From NCBI GenBank assembly GCA_916613615.1, contig OU744735.1, positions 39,133,468-39,197,467 of the forward strand: a DNA stretch of 64,000 bases, read 5' to 3'. The DNA is from Steromphala cineraria. Its lineage: Eukaryota; Mollusca; Gastropoda; Trochida; Trochidae. The position numbers and the translations under genes were made by a program. Under the pieces are notes generated by a model, which searched no databases, was not told the DNA's origin, and saw only the letters and a list, made by a program, of their open reading frames with translations. Below are positions 11,301-21,063 of the stretch, piece by piece. How positions within the stretch are numbered: position 1 is the first letter of the stretch; every line of letters starts with the position of its first letter.

Positions 11301-12367
11301 TCACATTTAGTGTTGGATTTAATAAGTATGATTATTTAATTATTTAATTAGTATAACTGAATATCTTTTAGACCCTTATTTATGATATTTCAGAGGATAT
11401 TTTTTCAACTTTCATGCTTTTACTAAATATTAATATTTAAAGTAAATTCTGTTGTTTTTATTCAACTCTTTATGAATAATTTCAGTTTTAACTGGGTAGA
11501 CGATTTTTATCAAATCTATGATTGATATTACTAATTAAATGTTTTGGGTGGCTAGTTATAAATTTCATTTACTAAGTTTTAGTAGATATTTTGAAAGGAA
11601 TATCTTGAGTCAATATTATCGTTCCAAAATTGGAATAATATTTTTTCCTGATGTACTTTTCCCCAATCATTTAGTACAGACAGTACAAGTACAGGCAGGA
11701 TGTACCACTTAAACATATACAATATACTTATTTACATGTATCTTTACCGAGGCAACGAGCTTTAAAACCGCCGCTGAACATGAATTGTTTGGCATTCTTA
11801 CAAGAATTTCATCATATACTTGATAGAATATCTGTGAGTTCGTCATACATTTTCACCCATTGCTCGATGAGATAAACTTTATATTAGTTAAAGAACGACA
11901 AATATCCTCTAATTACCTAAATAATCACAAAGTGGAATGAATATAAAAATATAATATTTTCTAAATACATTTTTCTTACTGTCCATTATAACATGAAGTA
12001 ATTAATTCTTAAACTGCCAACATTCTTTCACATATTTGTATGTAAGTGTAACTTGTTTTTCAAAAGGAATTTCTAATCGCATTCTATTTCTTTGAATTAT
12101 GTAATTTGTTTACATCGCAACTATATGTAAGATGTACCTTAACCCATTATTCATAAAACAACTGTAAAGTATCGATTCAAGTAAGAAACCTGGCTTAATT
12201 AGTTCAGTTTTCTTCAATCACATCGAGTTTCCAGAAACCAATAAAGAGAAAACTCTTTGAAGATAGTCTGCCTTTGTTACTGTTAAGGTATTTTACATAA
12301 TATCCCTTTTAAAAACGATAAACAAATGTCTCCATTGAGAGGCATTTTTGAGTTGAAATGACAATAA

Positions 12368-12481
12368 TGTAGAGGAATGTATATGGATGACAACTTATTT
12401 GTTCACTGTATGCGACGTTTAGAGAACAACACCTCGCATACAATGGACAAAGAAGTTGTCATCCATATATTCCTCTGCATG
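12368..12481. repeat. Foldback (inverted repeat) in unit A, with degenerate hammerhead-like centre
   Basis: Arms 12368-12416 and 12434-12481 are nearly exact reverse complements over about 45 bp. The tail motif AAAGAAGTTGT...TTCCTC resembles the sequence following the hammerhead motif at 50912. Read on the minus strand, the centre keeps AAACGTC flanked by complementary GTATGC/GCATAC but lacks CTGATGA, so it looks like two head-to-head scraps of a Penelope-type end. Confidence 0.6.
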
Positions 12482-13403
12482 ATAAACAAATGTGTTTTAT
12501 TTAAAGCAACCACTCTTCTGTAATGTAGTGTATTCATTGTAACACACTTACACGTTCAGTATGTTCAACAACCGTGATGTAAATGCATTTTATTGTACAG
12601 TAATGTAGATTGTAGAACATCGATATCAGTGTAGCACTAAAGAAAACAAAACACACAGAATACCAAGTGATACTAACTTGCCTGTAAATTTGTATGGACC
12701 ACTAAAACATATAGAATATACTTATAAATATATAAATCTTTACTGCAACCAGCTGTAAAACGGCCGGTCTACAAGAATGTTTTGGCATTATTACAAGAAT
12801 TTCATCATATAATTAATAGAATATCTGTGAATTCGTCATACATTTTCACCCCTTTCATGTGCCATTTATGTAGATAAAAACCTTCTAACTCGCTCGATGA
12901 GATAAACTTTATTTTAAAGAACAACAAATATCCTTTAATTACCTAAATAATCACAAAGTGAAATGAATCTAAAAATATAATATTTTCTAAATACCTTTTT
13001 CTTACTGTGCTTTATAACATGAAGTAATTACTTCTTAAACTGCCAACATTCTTTCACCTTTTTTTTCTGTTTTTTTAATGTTATGTCAGTGTAACATATT
13101 TTTAAAAGTAATTTCTATTCGCATTTTTATTTCTTTGAAATATGTAATTTGTATACAACTCAACTACAAGTTAGATGTACCTTAACCCATTATTGATAAA
13201 ACTTTAAAGTATCGATGTAAGTAAGAAACCTGGATTAATTAGTCCAGTTTTCCTTTAATCACATTGAGTTTACAGAAACAAATAAAGAGAAAACTCTTTG
13301 AAGATATTCTGCCTTTGTTACTGTTAAGAGATTTTACATTATTTCCCCTATTAAAAACGATAAACAAATGTCTGCTTTGAGAGGTATTCTTCAGTTGGAA
13401 TGA

Positions 13404-13535
13404 CAATAATGCAGAGGAATATACATGTATTGATGAAAACTTTTGTGTTCCTAATACATGTATTTGACGTTTGAGAACGACACATCGCATACAGTGAACA
13501 AAGAAGTTGTCATCCATATATTCCTCCGCATTATA
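13404..13535. repeat. Decayed foldback in unit B
   Basis: This is the paralogue of the foldback at 12368. The right arm (13489-13535) is well preserved; the left arm has substitutions and small insertions. AAACGTC is again seen on the minus strand near 13470. Confidence 0.5.
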
Positions 13536-13703
13536 AACAAATGTGTTTCATTTAAAGCTACCACTCTTCTGTAAAGTAGTGTACACGATCAGTTTGTTCA
13601 ACTGCAGTGATGTAAATGCACTTTATGTAAAACATCAGTGTGTAGCACTAAAGAAAACAAAATACATAGAATACAAAGTGATACTAACTTGCATGTCAAT
13701 TTG

Positions 13704-16700
13704 CTGTTTCTTAATTATAATAAGAAAACAATAAAAATATTTGCTATTACTTTAATACATATTTTTGAAAAAATAACCTTTGGTCTTTGTTTATCATTGT
13801 ATCAAAGAACTCTCTTACTACATGCTGCCATCTAATTATGAAGGATGCCATCAAATGGAGTGCGATGAACCATGGTTTCACAGGTAGTGAAAAAGTAGAC
13901 ATTAAATGTGGAGTGTTGACTTTAAAAGACCTTCTATGATTTAAAGTGGTCGCAGACATCCTTAACATTATTCGACCAATGGTAAACTTTGAAACACGGG
14001 AGAGTTATTTGCCTCATGCTTATCTATAGCACGCTCTTGCCAATAAAACATAGGCTGGTTCTTTATTGATTCTCTGATCTGTACCGATGTTATTGTAGTG
14101 TTATATGTAAAGGTGCTGTAAAGGCGAAATGATTCACCTATTGAAATAGTATTGGTCGTAAATACCAAATGAATAGAGAATCATAGAAACGCTCAATCTA
14201 ATTATTTCCTTAAGTAGAAACAGGTGTTCGACCATTTGTGAGTTTCAGACACGCTCTAGTATGAATTTTAATTTCATATTATATTATGTGTGATAGTAGC
14301 ATGCTTTTTCCCTATTATGTCCAAATATTTTGAGTTTTGATAGAAAGATAGTTGAATATGTTGAACTTAATCAAACTTGCAAACACCTTACTAAAAGTTT
14401 TTTAGCACATATATTGCAAAAATATCACAAACTTTTGTTCAGCAAATGGACTCTTTCGTAATCAATTTCCATGGCTTTTCTAGAGATACACAGGGCTTTC
14501 TTAAATAATCAATATTAAATTATTAAAATATATAAACTATATATCGAATGTAGATGTGCGAAAGTCTTTTTCTCAATAAATACCATCATTATAAATAACG
14601 ATTTTGATTTTCAAGTTTTCGTGTCAAATTTCATTCTCTGACACGGTTGCTTTCTAAATTGGCAGTATTACATACTATGGTAAAATGTATGATTCTCTGT
14701 AGTTGGAACCCTTTAATTTTCCTCGAGATTAAAGCAGAGTTAGTGATGTAAAGCAAGTTCTGATAGGCCACTTGCACCAATCACATTCGTCCATTCGGTA
14801 GTAAATATTTATATCGTGTAAATGCCAAATATTAGAATTTTTTAAATATATCTTTTATAGATTAAAAAATGAATAGTCTTCAGCCTTGGATGCTGTCCTG
14901 GTCTTCGACCTTGTTACATTTCCCTCTGCTTTAGACTATTTTGCTGCAAAATCCTGGGGTCGTTTTTCGAAAATGTTTTGTTGGGTCTTCGTTGAATCGT
15001 AAGAAACTCTTCAAATGTCAACCGGTTGTCTTTGTTCTGGAGTGATAATCCAATCAACAAACATTTCAATAACATAAGACGTTCGGAAAATGTAGGTGAA
15101 ATTTGATTAGATTTCATTTAATTCAATCTAGGAATTGTAGATGGAATTCAATAACATACCATGTAATTGATGCTGTAACAACCTTTAATGGGATAAAGTG
15201 AGCCACTTATAGAATTGCCTTTACGTCAACTATTGATTTAAAGAGACAGACCATCAGAGGTTCTCAATGTGCCGATAAGATCAAAAGGAGTCTTATTTCT
15301 CTCATATCAGTCTTGTAAATATATATATATGATATATGCATGTATATATAATGAGACAAGCACACCATATACGTCCTCAAACATAAAAAACTTACTTCAA
15401 TGTATTAATATATAAGTTCACATACTTTATTTCCTTATTTCAAACGCTTTCTAGTTCTATATTGCACAATCACTAAACAGGGATATTACCTTATCCATGA
15501 CTACAAATATTTTAATTTCCGTTTCCTGGGGATATTTTCCTTTATGGGAAGTTTGACCAATGCCTGGAAGAAAGGAAACTTTAATCTGGAAGTATCCATG
15601 AATCAAATAATGTTTCTGGATTTGTTAAGGCTTCTTCACACTTCAAAGATTTTGAAGCAATTTAATCTGAAAGGACTTTTCTTCATTTTGAACACAGTAT
15701 ATTTCTTACATAATAAGATATCAAGGTTATGATTTTCATATTACATTCTTCTTACATTTTTCAAAAGTTGAGCTAAGACAGTCAAGGTTATGAACCATAA
15801 TTATTCAGGATTCCTTCAATCTATATGAAATGTTTGTAGATCTACTAAAATTGTGTAATAAAAAGAGTCAGACGGTGTGGTAAATCAAAAGGTGAATAGT
15901 CTTTACTAAGCGTTAACTTGCAATTGACCTACTATCTAGATACATCTTGCTCACAAATTCTGCAAAGTAAACAGGCCAGACAAGTTGGTTAGTCATCTTG
16001 GCCCCTTGCCCTATCCACGATAAGTGGCTCTAGGCCAGTTACTAGTAGCTATTTCCACTACAATGTAACAATTTCAGCACTAGGCTATTGATCCACTGAA
16101 CCATCATTTATCACTTTGTCAAGCAAACCTGACATTGTCTTGAAACACAGGAGCTAATAACCAGGCGCCACAACAGATATGTCAAACTCTTATTCTGAAA
16201 TGGATATTGCAAAGAAGTTGTTTTTAGGCCGTGGGCCGAGGACCCAAATAAGGCCTCAAAATTAAAAGTGTTTCAGGCCCAGGGGTGAATAAAAGAACTT
16301 TATGCCAAAATGATCTCTACCAACCTCCAATTAAAAAAATACAATGTTCTCCTTAAAATCTTTGGTCACTACAGAATAAACTAATTTTGAAAATATCATT
16401 TTTGCAGTGGGCGTGGCCGCAATTTGAATTGCATGCTAAAGTAAAGAAACAATGGCTATGGCTAAATATCTATTTACAACACCTTTTCCTTCAATATAAG
16501 AAAACAAATATGAACTCTTAATATTTTGGGAAACTGATATGAACCAAAAACCCACTATTTTTCATATTTATCTTAATTCAACACACCTGAAGTACCTGGT
16601 AACTAGGTTTGAGAATTACACCTAATTTCATATTTCAATCCATGTATATTACAATATAGATCTCATTCAATTTTAATACCTCTTTCAAATAGTTTTAATA

Positions 16701-16919
16701 GTTGATAATATGCCTTTCAGATAGAAAATAATATTTACTAAAAGTTTAAGATCAATTTTCGAAGTAAATATTGATGGCATTTAGAAAAATCTACTCTTAA
16801 TACAGCCAAACACATATTGCTGCATAAAACGCATTAAACATGTTAATCTGTGCTTTAGAACAGCTTATGAAAATAAATTTAAATAGTTTGGTGAAATATA
16901 TTGTGACATAAACGAGCTG
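13704..16919. other. AT-rich stretch without recognisable gene
   Basis: No ORF with family resemblance was found. There is a TA-rich low-complexity patch at 15318-15350 and a GC-richer patch at about 15980-16290 that looks like old repeat. Confidence 0.5.
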
Positions 16920-17490
16920 TTTTTGTGAAACATTAAAGCCCCTGTGCCGAGCTCAAGGTCACGATCACAAGGTCAAGAGTATTGATCCAGTGGATCTGTA
17001 GCTCATCAGGCTTCATATCAATTTTGCTTTAGGGTGTGGCAAATGTGGTTTCTCCCTTACTTTGGACCACAGGGTCACCAAATGTACAATATGGATTCCT
17101 CCTTATCTAACTTAGGAGTTTGCACAAAAAGTTTCAGCTTTCAAGGCCTGATGCCCCTTGAGAAAAAGATGAAATTAGGTTAAAGGGTGTGACCCCTGAG
17201 GCCCTTATTAGGGGCCACAGGGCCACAAAAGCTATAAATCATAATCCTCACTAGTCAAAGGGTATATTCACACGGTTTCAGCTTTCTGGGCCTATTGCTT
17301 CTGGAGAAGGAGATGAAAATAGATTTTAAGGGTGTGGTCCCTCTGGCCCTTATTAGGGGCTACCAAAGCTACAATTTTAAATCATCACTAGTCAAGGAGT
17401 CTGTACACAAAGTTTACGGACGGATGGACGACGGACACCATGCTTGGCCATAAGCCCTCTTACAGGTCAGAGGAGCTAAAAAATGGTCTA
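16920..17490 (+). repeat. Bivalve-type dispersed repeat with internal ~150-bp units
   Basis: The internal unit 'gtttcagcttt...ggcct...gagaa...agatgaaa...aaagggtgtg...ggcccttattaggggc' occurs twice (from about 17130 and 17275), with part of a third near 17410. It ends with GGACGGATGGACGACGGAC and, about 50 bp on, GAGGAGCTAAAAAA, a tail I recognise from many bivalve genomic sequences (from memory, not searched). Non-coding. Confidence 0.6.
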
Positions 17491-17564
17491 ACCCCAAGCA
17501 ATCTAAAGTTATGAGTAAGGTTAAATTCTTTTAAGACAAATATTCAGACTGACAGACGAACAAT

Positions 17565-17835
17565 ATGTAAAAGGTGAGGAGGTTATTTGGCATATTTCAC
17601 TTACATCACGGCTGCTAGTACTTGCAGGGACAAAGCCTGCAACCTGAGTTTGGCATGCATTGATGTGAAACCTGTGACCATTGGTTGGAACTAACAAACA
17701 ATGGGTGGTATTGCGCTGAAATTCAGTATAGCATTGCACCCAAACCTTGCAGAGAAAGTTGCTAAACCCCTGGCGGGATTCGAACTACAGACCTCTTGTT
17801 TTGAAGCAGAATTTGAAAACTACTGCACTATCACT
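17565..17835 (-). mobile_element. tRNA-derived SINE, copy 1
   Basis: On the minus strand an A-box-like TAGTGCAGTAG (about 17815-17826) is followed by a B box AGTTCGAATCC (17786-17776), and then by a body shared with copies at 18165, 45409 and 48588. The Pol III promoter is internal. The head is somewhat diverged. Confidence 0.75.
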
Positions 17836-18164
17836 AATGTATATTTAATGAAGTTTGTCAAATACAATGTTTATCACATCGATCGGTGGGGTTGAAGTTG
17901 ATATTTTCACAAGTGGCACTTATTTTTAAAATAATCACAGAGTCAGCATATGTTTTATCAATATAAAATATTTATTCTCATCAGTTGAGTTTGAACACAA
18001 GATTTAACTTTCTTTATCATCATGTCTCTTCACAGCAAAATTTCTATCTTTAGGACATGCACAAATTGTAAGATGTTGATAACACTGGTTATGATTGATA
18101 GTCATTTCAAAGTAGTATACAAGAAGATCACTGGAGAAATTCATTCTTCTGTACAAGAAAATGT

Positions 18165-18484
18165 TCGTTGAGGTGAGGTGATATGGGGTTTATCGTCACT
18201 TTCAAGAGTATTCCACTTATATCGCGGATGCTAGTATTATTGCAGGGAGAAAACCTGCAACACTATTGTGGCTATGTATTGCGGTGAAACCTGCGAGCAT
18301 TAGCTGGAACTAGCAAACCATGGGTGATACTGCGCTGAAATTCAGTGTAGAATTGCACCCAAACCTGACTGTGTGTAGAACAGTTCTCTACTGCAGACAA
18401 AGTTGCCGAGCCCCTGGCAGGATTAGAACCACAGACATTCTGAACCGAAGCCGAACACGCCAACCATTGCGCTATCCCGCCCCC
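18165..18484 (-). mobile_element. tRNA-derived SINE, copy 2 (best head)
   Basis: On the minus strand, A box TAGCGCAATGG (18474-18464) and B box GGTTCTAATCC (18430-18420) are 33 bases apart, as in tRNA genes. The body has the conserved 'gtttgctagttccagc' and 'ctccctgcaataat' blocks. The 3' end reads 'taaaccccatatcacctcac' without a long A tail. Confidence 0.85.
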
Positions 18485-19618
18485 GAAAATGTTGGAATCA
18501 TTTCTTTCACACAGGACAAGTACAGTCCAAAATTCCTCTTCTTGTTACTTTTATAATGTTCAGTATGCATCTTTAAAAAAAACTCTGTTCTGAACTCTGT
18601 GTGTAGTATGTGACAGACGAAGGTGGTGCAGGTGGCTCTGCAGGTCTGAAAACAAAATTATCAATTGATATCAGTGCTCAAGAAAATTTTGGAGCTATTG
18701 AGTATTTACTCTCTGTTTTGGTAACAATTGAGTATTATCTATTTTGATAATGTACATTTGAAAATTCCCCTTTTTCGAGTGTCTACGAACCAACTGGCAA
18801 CCTGTCTACGAACCCACCAATATTTCTGTCTACGAAAACACATGCACCCAAATACGTATGTAGATGTAGAAATGTAGCTGCTGATATTTTTTTCATTCAA
18901 TATTTATACATAATTCCTTATAATAACATGAAAATCTGTGTCTACGAGGTAACTAATGTTATTAATAACATCTCATCTGTAGCAATGAAATTTCTTTTCA
19001 ACAAAAATAATTATATATATCTTTTAAAAATCAGGTATAGTCTCTGTGTGTCCTGCTACCTGCCAGGTCTAGGGGCAATAACTGCCAAAATATTTATATA
19101 CAATGAAAAAGACTATTATCACAATTTAGATATGTATACAATAATTTTGACTCAACCAACCTAGTTCTATCAAAATGCATGAAAACTAAATCTTAAGATA
19201 TAATAGTGTTACAGCATTCTATTTGCCCAAATTAATGCAGATACAAAATGTGCATTCCCAAATTTTGTTGTGGGATGAAAATGATAAAAAAACTGAACAA
19301 TCCAACACATCCAATGTTTACAAATTTATCAAATACTTTCTTAGCAGTCAGATATCAAAAAGCTAATAGTTTATTGACAAGCTGAAATTATAGACTTTCT
19401 ATTGTTGCTAAAAGCGATTGAAAAGAAACAATAACAAATAAGTGAAATAAATAAATATAGCTTTAATCTTATACATTTTCTACCTTCAAATAAGAAAGCC
19501 AAAAAATCACTGACCTCAGGAAGATTCAGTGGTCCAAACTATCCCTTTCCATCCTAAGTAATGCCCTGTCTTCCTCTCTTCATGTTTGTAAATATTTCTG
19601 ATAACATTGTCATTGTCT
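18485..19618. other. No gene recognised; possible downstream exon signals
   Basis: On the minus strand, a good acceptor (TTTTGTTTTCAG, near 18648) opens a short proline-rich frame ending in TAA near 18572, and a donor-like GAG|GTCAGT sits near 19515. They could belong to the candidate gene starting at 19825, but the connection is unproven. Confidence 0.25.
18779..18850 (+). repeat. GTCTACGAA minisatellite (three units)
   Basis: GTCTACGAACC, GTCTACGAACCC and GTCTACGAAAAC recur at a spacing of 22-24 bp. A related array in inverted orientation lies at 25098-25190, on the other side of LINE-B. Confidence 0.6.
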
Positions 19619-19825
19619 TCAGGTCTTGTAACCGGCAATGCCAGCTGCTACAAGTTCACTTCTATTAGGTAACTTGACTGCAACCAGCTCCTCTAAACCA
19701 TCTTTGGATGCCCTGACTCCAGCACTATCAAACAGCTTTGTCCAAGATACGTGTTTGCACAATAAAAGTGGCTCCTTGTCAATTTCATGCAAGTGACAGA
19801 AACACTTCTTCATGGGGGCCGCCAT
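19619..19825 (-). CDS. Candidate first coding exon, unknown function
   Basis: The ATG at 19825 sits in an AAAATGGCGG context and opens 68 codons, MAAPMKKCFCHLHEIDKEP onward. The C-x-C-H-x-H ... EP-LLC ... SW pattern resembles the N-terminus of large uncharacterised invertebrate protein families that I remember only as such, possibly a small zinc-binding module. A CCAAT motif lies about 35 bp upstream. The frame closes at TGA 19621-19619 with no obvious donor just before it, so this is either an exon with an unrecognised splice site or a decayed one. LINE-B is inserted 340 bp upstream. Function is not inferred. Confidence 0.35.
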   Translation of the reverse strand: MAAPMKKCFCHLHEIDKEPLLLCKHVSWTKLFDSAGVRASKDGLEELVAVKLPNRSELVAAGIAGYKT

Positions 19826-19859
19826 TTTGTTGCTCAGGACAAACTGCCTGTGCTGCGTT

Positions 19860-19869
19860 CTGATTGGTC
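19860..19869 (-). promoter_or_regulatory. CCAAT box
   Basis: GACCAATCAG on the minus strand, about 35 bp upstream of the ATG at 19825, is in the canonical NF-Y context. No TATA box was seen. Confidence 0.4.
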
Positions 19870-20267
19870 AATGATTCTCATTACATCTTGGTTACTAATT
19901 TGCTTTAATTTCATTAATGCCCACATGATTTTAGGAGAACTTTGTCAAAATAGCTTTAAAACATTAAAATCTTAATTACTATGTCAAGTTCTACTATTCA
20001 CCCTTCAGCCTGAAGCACTTTGTCACAATATGCTAGTTCGGCCTATGGCCTATTTGGATAATTAATATTATATACAGAATATCATAGCTTCTTTAATGGT
20101 GAGTAAAATGTCTTTTACATTTAATGTTTGTAATAATAGTTTTTTTTAAATGATAGAAGTTGATATTGAGAGTAACGTCCCTTTGGAAGGTACACGAAGT
20201 AAACAACGAGTGAAAGTTTTTTTCCTCAAAGTACATGTAAAGTACATCGCACACCAAAAAGTCAGGT

Positions 20268-21041
20268 ATGGGTGTTGACATTAGCACATGGAGATGTAAA
20301 ATCGGCACTTTTCACCCTCGGAAACCGCAAGTTAAATTCAGAATGAAGACATTATGTGTGTCCCTGTCAGTAGCGACACTGCTCGTGTTGGCCATGATGA
20401 CTATAACATTAGGGGGTGATGTGGAAACTAACCCTGGGCCTACTTTAAAGGAACTTAATGATATTGTTAAAACTCTCCAGGGTGAAGTAAAAGAATTAAA
20501 GGATCAAATTAATTCACTTACCCAGGCCCTAGACAGAAAAACAAGTGATATTGAAAGAAAAACTGATGATCTTGAAAACAGATCAAGAAGAGATAATGTA
20601 GTGTTTTATGGGATTCCTGAGAAAACTGTGGGAGAAAAGGAAACTTGGGGTGAATGTGAAGAAGCAGTTAGAGTCATTTTAACAGAGAAGCTGGAAATGG
20701 ATGGGGCTGATAATGATGCAGAAGTGGGGATTGAGAGGGCCCACAGAGTGGGGAAGAAGATAGAAGGTGGGAAAGCAAGGCCAGTTCTTGTTAAGCTGAC
20801 TAGAAGCAAAACTAAGTCTGTGATACTGAGCTGTGCTAGAGAAAAACTGAAAAAGAGCAGTATAAAGATCAGTGAGGATTTCAGCTTCCCAGTCAGACAG
20901 AAGAGGAAGAACCTCATCCCCCACATGATACAGGCAAGGAAGGATGGTAAAGAAGCTTTTCTGAGATTTGACAAGCTTGTGATTGATAGAAAAACATTTG
21001 AGTTGGATAGCACTAACAACAAACTGTGTGTATGTAAATAA
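20268..21041 (+). CDS. LINE-B ORF1: 2A-bearing RNA-binding protein
   Basis: A 257-residue nucleic-acid-binding ORF1 protein, expected to coat element RNA and act as a chaperone. Residues 29-48 are hydrophobic and signal-like (LCVSLSVATLLVLAMMTITL). Residues 50-58 are GDVETNPGP, an intact 2A motif that should split the nascent chain between Gly57 and Pro58. Residues 60-105 form a Lys/Glu-rich coiled coil. From about 103, NRSRRDNVVFYGIPE opens the L1-ORF1-like RRM domain, and a basic C-terminal domain follows. The start at 20268 is supported by the same N-terminus in LINE-A. The stop is UAA at 21039-21041; the frame continues open into ORF2. Related elements in sea urchins and molluscs are known to carry active N-terminal 2A sequences. 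Confidence 0.92.
   Translation: MGVDISTWRCKIGTFHPRKPQVKFRMKTLCVSLSVATLLVLAMMTITLGGDVETNPGPTLKELNDIVKTLQGEVKELKDQINSLTQALDRKTSDIERKTDDLENRSRRDNVVFYGIPEKTVGEKETWGECEEAVRVILTEKLEMDGADNDAEVGIERAHRVGKKIEGGKARPVLVKLTRSKTKSVILSCAREKLKKSSIKISEDFSFPVRQKRKNLIPHMIQARKDGKEAFLRFDKLVIDRKTFELDSTNNKLCVCK
20415..20441 (+). other. 2A-like translational recoding site
   Basis: Codons for G-D-V-E-T-N-P-G|P match the D-(V/I)-E-x-N-P-G-P consensus with every key residue. It lies directly after the hydrophobic stretch, so the released ~57-residue leader would carry the signal-like segment and the downstream product would begin with Pro. Confidence 0.85.
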
Positions 21042-21063
21042 CACATTGGCCAGGGCCATAGTG
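21039..21063 (+). promoter_or_regulatory. In-frame UAA with immediate downstream hairpin: candidate readthrough site
   Basis: ORF1 UAA (21039-21041) is followed without any in-frame stop or AUG by the ORF2 frame. CACATTGGC (21042-21050) can pair with GCCATAGTG (21055-21063) as 3 + 4 bp around a 2x2 internal loop. In LINE-A the stop is likewise followed at once by a potential hairpin. Recoding is inference. Confidence 0.45.

Larger units (their letters stand above)
11690..13703 (+). repeat. ~1-kb tandem duplication (two units)
   Basis: Unit A (about 11690-12690) and unit B (about 12691-13703) run parallel at an offset of roughly 1 kb. Shared anchors include 'acatata(c/g)aatatactta', 'ttcatcatata', 'cataca ttttcaccc' and the stretch ending 'tactaacttgc'. 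Each unit contains a foldback near its 3' half. No coding sequence is evident. Confidence 0.75.

Noticed and set aside
15318..15350. TA-rich palindromic patch as a regulatory site
   Set aside because: Low-complexity (TA)n-like sequence; any palindrome is expected by composition.
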